A stretch of 64,000 nt of DNA from Desulfuromonas acetoxidans DSM 684. Lineage in GTDB: Bacteria > Desulfobacterota > Desulfuromonadia > Desulfuromonadales > Desulfuromonadaceae. The stretch covers positions 1-64,000 of the forward strand of contig NZ_AAEW02000013.1 of NCBI RefSeq assembly GCF_000167355.1, read 5' to 3'. The notes under the pieces are model-generated. The model saw nothing but the letters and a program-made list of their open reading frames with translations. It did no database searches and was not told the DNA's origin. Made by a program: the position numbers and the translations under genes. This document shows positions 41,541 through 48,694 of the stretch, piece by piece; positions within the stretch are counted from its first letter, which is position 1; each line of letters starts with the position of its first letter.

Positions 41541-41783
41541 TTACACCTCGATTCCCGCCGCCTGAATAGCGCTGGGATCATGGGCATGACAGGGAGTGAC
41601 CGCATAAACCATCCCGCACTGCGAGCACTTGCCTTCAAAGGTGGTCATCTCAAAAGGCGTCTGACACTCCTGACAGGTCAGCGTCACGGCTGTGGGCATG
41701 GCCTGAGGGCTGAAGCCCATGGCGCGCACTTTGTTCAAGACATCCATTCCGCTGTTAAAATGTGCACTACATCCATCATGCAT
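41541..41783 (-). CDS. Small zinc-ribbon protein of unknown function
   Basis: 80 residues. A CQEC ... CSQC pair (residues about 37-59, inside TCQECQTPFEMTTFEGKCSQ) forms a probable zinc ribbon, followed by VTPCHAHDP with further possible ligands. N terminus MHDGCSAHFNSGMDVLN. Not recognised as a named family. RBS GGAG upstream. Sits 24 bases after the ABC ATPase gene and seven bases before the YgbA-like gene. Confidence 0.75.
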   Translation of the reverse strand: MHDGCSAHFNSGMDVLNKVRAMGFSPQAMPTAVTLTCQECQTPFEMTTFEGKCSQCGMVYAVTPCHAHDPSAIQAAGIEV

Positions 41784-41807
41784 GATGTTATCTCCTTGGT
41801 TAATTTT

Positions 41808-42806
41808 TTAAAGAACGTCCAGGGTATCCCCCTGGCGAATCCGATGACGTAACGCCATCAGTTGTTGATCCAGTTGTTCGAGTTGCTTGAGATTGGCCCG
41901 TTCGGCATCGCTGGTGTCAATGATCCGCGCCACGCCGCCATGACGGATCACCAGCCGCCGCTGCCCCATCAGGGCCAGGATCGGGTCATGGGTTGCCATC
42001 AGGACAATCTTCTCCTCACGCACCAGCAACGCCAGGGCTTTTTTACGATCAATCCCGGCATTTTCGATCTCGTCGATCAGCACAATGGGAGACTGGCTGA
42101 GAATCGCCGTGTCGGCGATCATCAGTGCCCGCGACTGTCCGCCGCTGAGCGAGGTGATCGGCGTGTCGCCGTCAAAAGGTTCCCCGGCCAGTTCATTGGC
42201 CTGGGCAATAATCTTCTTCACCTTGGTCGCGCTGTCCGGAACAAAGCGGCTCTCAGCATGGATGCGGATAAACTCTTCAACGCTCAGGTCCATGACAAAG
42301 TTCATGTTCTGCGACAACTGGGCAACCAGTTTATGCTCGGTGGAAAAGCGCCACGTGGGATCAGGAACGGCTCCATTGATCAAGATCTGGCGCCCGGTCG
42401 GTGTGTCGCCCTGCGCCACCCATTCAATATCAGCCAGCAGACGACTTTTACCAGAACCGGTCGGACCGACAATGCACACCACTTGGCCGGGTTTCAACTC
42501 CAGTTCAAAGTTTTCCGCGTCACCCTGTTTGTTGAAGCCCCCTTTGATGGTCAGCGACTGCACCTGCTCCTGAGTCGAGGACAAACCTTCCATCCCTTCA
42601 ACGTAGCTGACCAGCGCCTGGCAAAAAGCCTCGCGATCCAGGCCGAGATCTTCGAGCTGTTCGCTGGCCAATGCCGCAATATAGTCGGCAAGGCTCTGCT
42701 CCGTTGCGGGCAGAGTCAGGGCAAAAGAATCAAAAAAGTCACGGAGGTACGCGGCCTGTGCCAGCACTTCGGCAAAGGGGCGATGAAGCAGTTGATCGCG
42801 GGTCAT
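41808..42806 (-). CDS. Soluble ABC-type ATPase of the NO-linked module
   Basis: 332 residues. About 100 helical N-terminal residues of no known type precede one ABC ATPase domain: Walker A GPTGSGKSRLL (about 114-124), Q-loop QLSQNMNFV, signature SLSGGQSRALM, Walker B PIVLIDEIENAGID and switch histidine ATHDP. There is no membrane permease gene in the operon, so it is unlikely to be an importer in the usual sense; it may instead power assembly or repair of a protein complex. The ATG overlaps the stop of the GTPase gene by four bases (ATGA). Confidence 0.85.
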   Translation of the reverse strand: MTRDQLLHRPFAEVLAQAAYLRDFFDSFALTLPATEQSLADYIAALASEQLEDLGLDREAFCQALVSYVEGMEGLSSTQEQVQSLTIKGGFNKQGDAENFELELKPGQVVCIVGPTGSGKSRLLADIEWVAQGDTPTGRQILINGAVPDPTWRFSTEHKLVAQLSQNMNFVMDLSVEEFIRIHAESRFVPDSATKVKKIIAQANELAGEPFDGDTPITSLSGGQSRALMIADTAILSQSPIVLIDEIENAGIDRKKALALLVREEKIVLMATHDPILALMGQRRLVIRHGGVARIIDTSDAERANLKQLEQLDQQLMALRHRIRQGDTLDVL

Positions 42807-43498
42807 GCGTCACCTCCCAGATCCATTTTGCGCACATTGCCCATCTGGTGTTGTTCACCGATGCGTGTCTCGCCCAGACAATAGGAGCACAGGGCCGACG
42901 GCATGGAAAAGCGCAGCTTCTTACCGGTCAACGTGGCATGGTCTTCGCCATTGACCAGCAGAGTCGACAGCTCAAATGCGCCCTGGCCGGTGATGCCATT
43001 GACATGCAGGATGGTCGCCTTGGGGTTCACCTGACGCACCCGCGAGGCAAACACTTCGCGTTCGGCCTGAGAAACAATATCGCCCTTGGTGATCACCACG
43101 ATATCCGCGGCTTTGAGCATGGGGCCGATTTTTTTCGGCGTGCCGATACCACTGAGATTGTCAATGACACACACGGCCGTCACCCCCTGAATATGCGGGG
43201 CGCAGCGGTTGCACAAACCAGCGCTTTCACTGATCAGCAGATCGAGCCCCTGCTCCTGGCCCCAGCTCATGCAGGCTTCGACATTACTGACAAAATAATG
43301 ATCCGGGCATAACGCGCCGGAAATCCCTTTGCGCACGGCAATACCGCGTCGCGCATAGAGCTGATCATCCTCGGTGACCAGGCAATCGAACTTGACCACA
43401 CCGATGGTGTGACCGCGCTGTTTCAACGCATCGATGGCCTGGAGGATCACCGCTGTTTTGCCCGATGAGGGCGGTCCGGAAACCGTGAGAAATTTCAT
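42803..43498 (-). CDS. HypB/UreG-like GTPase with extra cysteine motifs
   Basis: 231 residues. A SIMIBI-class G domain: Walker A GPPSSGKTAVI (residues 8-18), ISESAGLCNRCAPH where HypB and UreG have the (V/E)N-G-x-x-x-C region, and the base-recognition motif TKGD. Two Cys pairs (LCNRC and CSYCLGE) could bind a metal or cluster. Relatives deliver nickel, cobalt or zinc to enzymes. Overlaps both neighbours by ATGA, so it is tightly coupled to the ABC ATPase and the SBP-like gene. Confidence 0.85.
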   Translation of the reverse strand: MKFLTVSGPPSSGKTAVILQAIDALKQRGHTIGVVKFDCLVTEDDQLYARRGIAVRKGISGALCPDHYFVSNVEACMSWGQEQGLDLLISESAGLCNRCAPHIQGVTAVCVIDNLSGIGTPKKIGPMLKAADIVVITKGDIVSQAEREVFASRVRQVNPKATILHVNGITGQGAFELSTLLVNGEDHATLTGKKLRFSMPSALCSYCLGETRIGEQHQMGNVRKMDLGGDA

Positions 43499-44724
43499 GC
43501 GTCACCTCCGCCCACCGCCCGATTGAATACCGCCTCAGCATGGCGGATCAGCCCGGCGATATCCTGTTCATAGATATAATCCCAGCCCAGCCATTTCCAT
43601 GGCACAACCTCGGGCAGGCTGTTTTTGACGTGCGGGTGCAGCGATGGGAACAATCCTTTCTGCGCAAGAATCGTCCCCACTTCTTCGCCAGCGAGCAGAT
43701 CAGCCAAGGGGCGAAGTTCATCAAGGCGCTCACTTTTAGCCAGCATGAAGATCGGGCTGATAATCGCACCATCCTCGGGCCAAACAATCTCGACCGATGG
43801 CACGTGCGTGGCCATGCGGGTAAAGAAGTAGGGCAAAATCGTCACCAGCGGCTTGTCGTCCTGCTGGCGCGATGCCGTTTTGACCATCTGCGCCGGATGC
43901 AGGGAGCTGAGCATGGAACGACCCAGCCGCTCAATACCTTCGTCGCCAAACTCCTTGTGAAGGGTCAGCAGGATGGCATTGAACAGATCAAAATCACCCA
44001 CCGGCAAAGAGATCTTCCCGGCATAGATCGGGTCAAGAATATCCGCCCAGGTGCGTGGCACCGGCAGATCGCCCAACTGTTGTTTATCGACCATGAAGAC
44101 GGCCGGAACCACCGAAATCATTGAATAGGCGTGCCGAGGATCGGCCAGGGTCAAGCCGTCAAAGTCCGCATTGACCGCTGGATACTCCAGCGCGGTGAAC
44201 AGCCCATCACGGCAATAGCCGCCAATTCCCTGCGGGTCGAAGAACACATCAAAACCGGCGGAAACAAACAGGTCAGGCAATTCGGCAACGCTTTTAGCCT
44301 GAAGGATATGCTCTTCCATCCAGTCGGCGCCAACGGACGCCGCCTCAAGGCGGCTGCGCACCCGCAGGCCGGTTTGCGCTTCAAAGGCCTCGACCTCGCG
44401 GGTCACCAGTTCGAGTAACGGCATACGGACCGGGCACGGCAACAGACCGGCCAGATCAATATCGTAGTGGTCGCGTTGGCGCTCCACCAGGGTGATATCC
44501 GCCTGCTGGTCGGCTGCGTCAATACGTTCCTGCAACAGTGCGATAAACGCCGCACAATCGTAGCCTTTTTGGCTCAGGGCCGACTCCAGCTTGAGAAAGC
44601 GACCGACACGATCGATCATCTCTGGTTGAGCAAATTGCTCAAAGCCGTTGGCGGTAAACACATCCAGTGTCTGCGGCCAAGTGTCAATAATCTGTTTGAT
44701 GGTCATCTGTGGTTGAATCAACAT
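43495..44724 (-). CDS. Cytoplasmic substrate-binding-like protein with DUF1858-like N terminus
   Basis: 409 residues. The first about 65 residues (MTIKQIIDTWPQTLDVFTANGF and on to YDCAAFIALLQ; longer run not quoted) resemble DUF1858, a small domain often tied to hybrid cluster proteins, but its CxxC is missing. The rest is a type 2 periplasmic-binding fold (LPDLFVSAGFDVFFDP, VPAVFMVDKQQLGDLPVP, TWADILDPIYAGKISLP). There is no signal peptide, so the protein is cytoplasmic, which is unusual for this fold. ATG at 44724 chosen for GGAGGG. First gene of the module, behind an FNR-type box. Confidence 0.8.
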   Translation of the reverse strand: MLIQPQMTIKQIIDTWPQTLDVFTANGFEQFAQPEMIDRVGRFLKLESALSQKGYDCAAFIALLQERIDAADQQADITLVERQRDHYDIDLAGLLPCPVRMPLLELVTREVEAFEAQTGLRVRSRLEAASVGADWMEEHILQAKSVAELPDLFVSAGFDVFFDPQGIGGYCRDGLFTALEYPAVNADFDGLTLADPRHAYSMISVVPAVFMVDKQQLGDLPVPRTWADILDPIYAGKISLPVGDFDLFNAILLTLHKEFGDEGIERLGRSMLSSLHPAQMVKTASRQQDDKPLVTILPYFFTRMATHVPSVEIVWPEDGAIISPIFMLAKSERLDELRPLADLLAGEEVGTILAQKGLFPSLHPHVKNSLPEVVPWKWLGWDYIYEQDIAGLIRHAEAVFNRAVGGGDA

Positions 44725-44747
44725 TGTTCCCTCCTGTTGTTTCAGCA

Positions 44748-44753
44748 ATAATG
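44748..44753 (-). promoter_or_regulatory. Probable -10 element of the NO-linked operon
   Basis: CATTAT on the minus strand, four of six matches to TATAAT, placed so that the FNR-type box is centred at -41.5 and the start site would be an A at about 44741, giving a 17-base leader containing GGAGGG. Confidence 0.55.
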
Positions 44754-44775
44754 CCTTAACTTGCTGCAGTGGGAA

Positions 44776-44789
44776 TTGATAGAAATCAA
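44776..44789 (-). promoter_or_regulatory. FNR/DNR-type operator upstream of the NO-linked operon
   Basis: TTGATAGAAATCAA is a perfect TTGAT-N4-ATCAA palindrome, extended to AATTGATAGAAATCAATT (44774-44791). It lies 52 bases upstream of the first gene and matches the consensus of FNR, DNR and related Crp/Fnr activators. Confidence 0.8.
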
Positions 44790-44893
44790 TTATAGATGAC
44801 TTTAACGGTTTTTTATTGCGGCGTCAAAAAGGGAGGTAATCCAGCATTACAACAGGAAAACGAGGGCTGAATAAACAGATCAGGCAGAGACAA

Positions 44894-44924
44894 CCGCCCT
44901 GCCTGCACGAGGCAAACAGGGCGG
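44894..44924 (-). terminator. Possible terminator of nrfA
   Basis: CCGCCCTG and CAGGGCGG enclose a second small GCCT/AGGC hairpin, 20 bases after the nrfA stop. The following T tract (TTGTCT) is weak. Confidence 0.6.
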
Positions 44925-44944
44925 CGCTGTTCTTCCGGCGTTCT

Positions 44945-46447
44945 TTACTTACTGTAGGATGTTTTGAATTCCATATCGCGAGTTTTCGGGTCAAAAATCC
45001 CCTTAGTCGCCGCCTCCTTGTTCCACTCTTCACGCAGAGTGCCAAGGAACTTCTTCTTATCACTTACCAGTTTTTCCATTGGCAGGCCGATCAACTCCTG
45101 GGCCTGTTCCTTGCTGGTAATGGCGGGTGCCTGATAATCTGCAGCACTATATTTCGCCAAAATGATCCGCAGCTTCAAACGTGCATCATGTGCTTTATTG
45201 ATGGCACTACCAAGAATACGCAGAGTTTCCTCCGGTGCGTGGAAGAAGCCACCATGAGCAGCGACTGCAAAATCCCACCGCCATTGACCATGACGAATAT
45301 CGGTCAAAGCTGGTTTCATCTCAGCTTCAGTAGCACCCAGCTCCCATGCCTTGGCTGCCTCAAGATGGGCCTTGGCCAAAATATCCGTCGCGGTATGGGC
45401 CAACTCGTTTTTGCGCTCCAGCTTACGAGCAATAATGTCCTTGAGTTCCTGCTCACTTTCACCATGACAATTGAGGCAGGTGTTCTGCATATCATCCAGG
45501 GGACTACCAATCTTATGACTGGAGTACTTCACGCCACCCTCACGAACATACGGCATATGGCAATCCGCACAGGCCAGATTGTTCTTGCCATGAATCCCGG
45601 TTTTAAAGGTTTCGTATCCAGGGTGCTGTGCTTTGAGCATCGGCGTCTTACTCAGTTTATGGGTCCAGTCGACGAACTCACGCTCATCGTAATACTGCTC
45701 AATGTCCTCGGCGGAAAGACCGTTATCCCACGGGAAGGTGACAACACCAGCAGTATGTTCTTCACCTGCCGGGTCTGTCCACGGAGTCTTCTTGAAGTAA
45801 TACTCGGAATGGCACTGCACACACACCAGGGTACGCATATCCTGATGCTTAGCCTCAGCAAACGGCTCACTCCCTTCAGCATCAAGCGCACGCTTGAGAA
45901 AGTCACGCGTCACGGTGAGTTTCATAGTTTCATTGTCATGGCAGTCTGCGCAGCCAATCGGGTTTACGATCTCACTACCCCAACGAGCCCACTTGCCCGT
46001 AAAGAAGTCAAGCTCACCCTTCTCTTCGATCAGACGCGGAACATCCGGTGACTTACAGGTCCAACAGGCTGTTGGCATTGGCCCACTCTTTTGATCGATG
46101 GGGGCACCCGTACGCAAGGTGTTGATATTGTCTTCCAAAATGTAGTAATGACCACGCGGCGCATTATAGTCCTTCGAAAAGCCGTAACCGGCCCACAGCA
46201 CGACCAGATTGGGGTCCTGCTTCAACACATCCTTGATTTCATCGCTCTTGCGCGTCTCCAGATAGGAGTCATACTGGCGTGGGTAATACTTGCCCCACTC
46301 GGCACTTTTTGGTTCCAATTTCTTGATTTCAGGCACAGCATTGATCGCTTGCTGCTCAGCTTTATTCTCCTTGATGGAGATCACAAGCAACAGCATCGGG
46401 ACCATGATCACCACAGAAGCAATTGTCACGAATGTTGATCTCTTCAT
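44945..46447 (-). CDS. nrfA: Ammonia-forming cytochrome c nitrite reductase NrfA
   Basis: 500 residues. Reduces nitrite (and NO, hydroxylamine) to ammonia in the periplasm. N-terminal signal/anchor (TFVTIASVVIMVPMLLLVIS). Five haem sites: the catalytic CWTCK with lysine as ligand, then CADCH, CVQCH, CADCH and CLNCH. The active-site region with Tyr, His and Arg (near QHPGYETFKTGIHGK) is present. Length is typical. It follows nrfH by 24 bases. Confidence 0.97.
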   Translation of the reverse strand: MKRSTFVTIASVVIMVPMLLLVISIKENKAEQQAINAVPEIKKLEPKSAEWGKYYPRQYDSYLETRKSDEIKDVLKQDPNLVVLWAGYGFSKDYNAPRGHYYILEDNINTLRTGAPIDQKSGPMPTACWTCKSPDVPRLIEEKGELDFFTGKWARWGSEIVNPIGCADCHDNETMKLTVTRDFLKRALDAEGSEPFAEAKHQDMRTLVCVQCHSEYYFKKTPWTDPAGEEHTAGVVTFPWDNGLSAEDIEQYYDEREFVDWTHKLSKTPMLKAQHPGYETFKTGIHGKNNLACADCHMPYVREGGVKYSSHKIGSPLDDMQNTCLNCHGESEQELKDIIARKLERKNELAHTATDILAKAHLEAAKAWELGATEAEMKPALTDIRHGQWRWDFAVAAHGGFFHAPEETLRILGSAINKAHDARLKLRIILAKYSAADYQAPAITSKEQAQELIGLPMEKLVSDKKKFLGTLREEWNKEAATKGIFDPKTRDMEFKTSYSK

Positions 46448-46471
46448 AAGTTCATCTCCTAGTTGAGTTTT

Positions 46472-46999
46472 CTAAAGTTCTTTCACACCTAAATTGTGCT
46501 GGGTTGTTGTCAGGTTTCGAGTACGTCCATGGGGGACCATACGATGGCAGTCCCAACAGCGCCGGCCCATGGGGACACCTTCTTCAAACTGACTGTACAA
46601 CTGACTGTTTTCCATCATCTGTGATACAGCTTCACTGTGGCACGATATACAGTTGTTCTGTATCCTCTCGGCGGCATCATCCGTGATCCGCAAGTTGTAG
46701 CCATAAGTGCGCAAAGTCATCGCCATAGAATGATTGAAACCATCTTTAGCTTTTGCCAGCATCTTGTTGGCAAAGGAATCACGCGGCAGGTGGCAGTCGA
46801 TGCAACTGGCCTGCTCACGATGAGAGCTGTGCTGCCAAGTCGCATAATGGGTGTTCATAGTGTGGCAGTTGATGCAGACCTTTGGATCTCCCGAAAGGTA
46901 GGACAGCATCTTGGATTCAAAGACGATATACAAAAACAGTCCGATCACTGCCACAACACAACAGGTTGCTACATATCTCATAACGTTACTATTTTTCAT
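46472..46999 (-). CDS. nrfH: NrfH, tetrahaem quinol dehydrogenase of nitrite reductase
   Basis: 175 residues. Membrane-anchored NapC/NirT-family cytochrome that passes electrons from menaquinol to NrfA. One N-terminal helix (YVATCCVVAVIGLFLYIVF) and four haem motifs CINCH, CIDCH, CISCH and CWDCH. The ATG at 46999 has AAAGG upstream; upstream in-frame residues are not family-like. Next gene is nrfA. Confidence 0.95.
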   Translation of the reverse strand: MKNSNVMRYVATCCVVAVIGLFLYIVFESKMLSYLSGDPKVCINCHTMNTHYATWQHSSHREQASCIDCHLPRDSFANKMLAKAKDGFNHSMAMTLRTYGYNLRITDDAAERIQNNCISCHSEAVSQMMENSQLYSQFEEGVPMGRRCWDCHRMVPHGRTRNLTTTQHNLGVKEL

Positions 47000-47203
47000 A
47001 AGCAGCCTTTTTGGTCGTGGGACGTTTCTGTTTCCCAAGCTTAAAATCGTGATTCGGTTCAACAGGTGGCCAATGCTTCATCCGTCTCATCCTTTCTGCT
47101 GTGGCGGCAGCGTTATCCACAGTTCCCGAATCGATCATTACGCCATCGGCTCCTATCCGAGCAGGACCACTACGTCACTGAAGTGGCGCAGTGGCCAGAT
47201 CAG

Positions 47204-48442
47204 CTAGAAAGAATATTCCAGGCGAGCAGTCAAGATTTCCGTATCCACGGCCGGATTGGCAAAGCCGTTACCTTCGTCTTCGTCCTGCATGAAGTTAGCG
47301 TATTTCACCAGTAATTTCAGGTTGTCGCTGATCGACTTGACTACGACGACATCTACTTCATCGCCGTAGGTGCCGTCAAAGTGATCGTCTTCATAGCTAT
47401 CGAAGTAATGATAGATAACACTAAGCTTTACGCCGAAAAATGATGTGCCAATTCTGGCGTAGTAATCCTGCAGACCTGGCGTCAAACCGCCACCGTTGGT
47501 GGACAGAAACAGATCGGCAAAACCGTTGAATTTATGGGCGGTGCTATAGAGGGTATCGAAAGGACGGTCATCGCCATCCTGCCCGGAGATGTAGGAGTAA
47601 CCAACGCCGAAATCGACGGGTGCGACAGTGGCACCGACATACAGATTCAGCATGTCGGCATCGTGATCCTCACCATCGGCAAAGTCTGTCTGCAGCGTAT
47701 AATCGACCGCATAGTTCACAATGCACGGTTTCCCGACAATGCGTACACCATAGGTGGCACTGTCCCGCGCGGAATCAGCCTTGCTTTCCGTATCCAGCAG
47801 ATAGCCATACACAGAAACGTGATGGTTCTTGATACCGGCATAGTTGGCATTGATCAGATAGAAATGATCCAGATCGACATGCGTCAATGCAATGGTATTG
47901 ACCTGATTGACATAACCGGCAAACAAGGTCAGATCAGTGATACTTTTATTGGTTACAGTCACGGCATCAAACGACTGACCGTTGAGACGCCAGCCGATAT
48001 TCCCCAGTAACCGGGCATCATCAAGGATGATCTCCTGACGGCCCAGGCGGACAGTCGTCTGTGGCAGTGCGCTATAATCAAAGTAGGCTTTATAAAGACG
48101 GTTGCCATCGGGATCGGCAATCAAATCGCGGTCAGAGTCACCCCCATCCGCATGGCGAAATTCTTCCCAGGCATTGGTCAGGTTATGAAATTGTGCATAA
48201 AGTCTGACGTGATGAAACTCTCCGGTCTGATAACCGATCCGCGTGCGAATACTGAGTTGTTTGGCAGGGCTGGTGGCATCATCGCGATTTTTGTACTCGA
48301 AGCTGGTCAGTACACCGACATCGGCTTTGCCCGCTTTCAGTGCAGCCGTTAAATCGTCGAGCACGGCGGCGGCAGACCAGCCTGCTGTCATGAAACACAG
48401 CAGCATCGCGCCGACAACGCCTTGAATCAACATCCTCTTCAT
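47204..48442 (-). CDS. Outer-membrane porin of the alginate-export type, nrf-linked
   Basis: 412 residues. Signal peptide to about residue 25 (AGWSAAA). Then repeated amphipathic beta strands and the phrase VRLGRQEIILDDARLLGNIGW (quoted core RLGRQEIILDDARLLGN) found in the alginate_exp-like family, ending in ARLEYSF with a terminal aromatic, as expected of barrels inserted by BamA. Directly upstream of nrfHA on the same strand, so it probably admits nitrite or another anion. RBS AAGGAG; leader contains a small hairpin. Confidence 0.82.
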   Translation of the reverse strand: MKRMLIQGVVGAMLLCFMTAGWSAAAVLDDLTAALKAGKADVGVLTSFEYKNRDDATSPAKQLSIRTRIGYQTGEFHHVRLYAQFHNLTNAWEEFRHADGGDSDRDLIADPDGNRLYKAYFDYSALPQTTVRLGRQEIILDDARLLGNIGWRLNGQSFDAVTVTNKSITDLTLFAGYVNQVNTIALTHVDLDHFYLINANYAGIKNHHVSVYGYLLDTESKADSARDSATYGVRIVGKPCIVNYAVDYTLQTDFADGEDHDADMLNLYVGATVAPVDFGVGYSYISGQDGDDRPFDTLYSTAHKFNGFADLFLSTNGGGLTPGLQDYYARIGTSFFGVKLSVIYHYFDSYEDDHFDGTYGDEVDVVVVKSISDNLKLLVKYANFMQDEDEGNGFANPAVDTEILTARLEYSF

Positions 48443-48524
48443 AGTTTCTCCTTTTCACACAAACATGTTGCTCTTGTTATCAGCGTCGCGTAACGCACAT
48501 GACGCTGGCCTCGTGTTGGTGTAG

Positions 48525-48541
48525 TACAACGACTATGCCAA
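48525..48541 (-). promoter_or_regulatory. Sigma54-type -24/-12 promoter of the porin-nrfHA operon
   Basis: Minus-strand TTGGCATAGTCGTTGTA matches TGGCAc-N5-TTGCa with GT in place of the -12 GC and the correct GG-N10 spacing. The predicted start is near 48514, giving a leader of about 70 bases. A sigma54 activator gene lies directly upstream. Confidence 0.6.
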
Positions 48542-48635
48542 GGCACGAAAAAGGGCGTATCTATCTGTTTACAAAGGAGTTTTCAATGCACGGTCTTATA
48601 GAAGGGGGGACAAACGAAGGGGTTCAGTGAGGAAG

Positions 48636-48653
48636 CGTTACCCGCAAGTAACG
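48636..48653. repeat. Palindrome 1, probable activator binding site
   Basis: CGTTAC-N6-GTAACG. It is centred 33 bases from palindrome 2, three helical turns, and about 130 bases upstream of the predicted sigma54 start. Confidence 0.7.
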
Positions 48654-48660
48654 ATATAGC

Positions 48661-48694
48661 GATGCCAGCGTTACCGTTAAGTAACGCTGGCATC
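48661..48694. repeat. Palindrome 2, probable activator binding site
   Basis: GATGCCAGCGTTAC and GTAACGCTGGCATC are perfect 14-base arms around CGTTAA. It contains the same CGTTAC-N6-GTAACG core as palindrome 1 and straddles the stop codon of the activator gene. No T tract follows on the minus strand, so a terminator is less likely. Confidence 0.7.

Noticed and set aside
48661-48694. Palindrome 2 as a Rho-independent terminator of the activator gene
   Set aside because: No T tract follows on the minus strand, and the same core recurs 33 bases away as a second palindrome, which fits an operator better.
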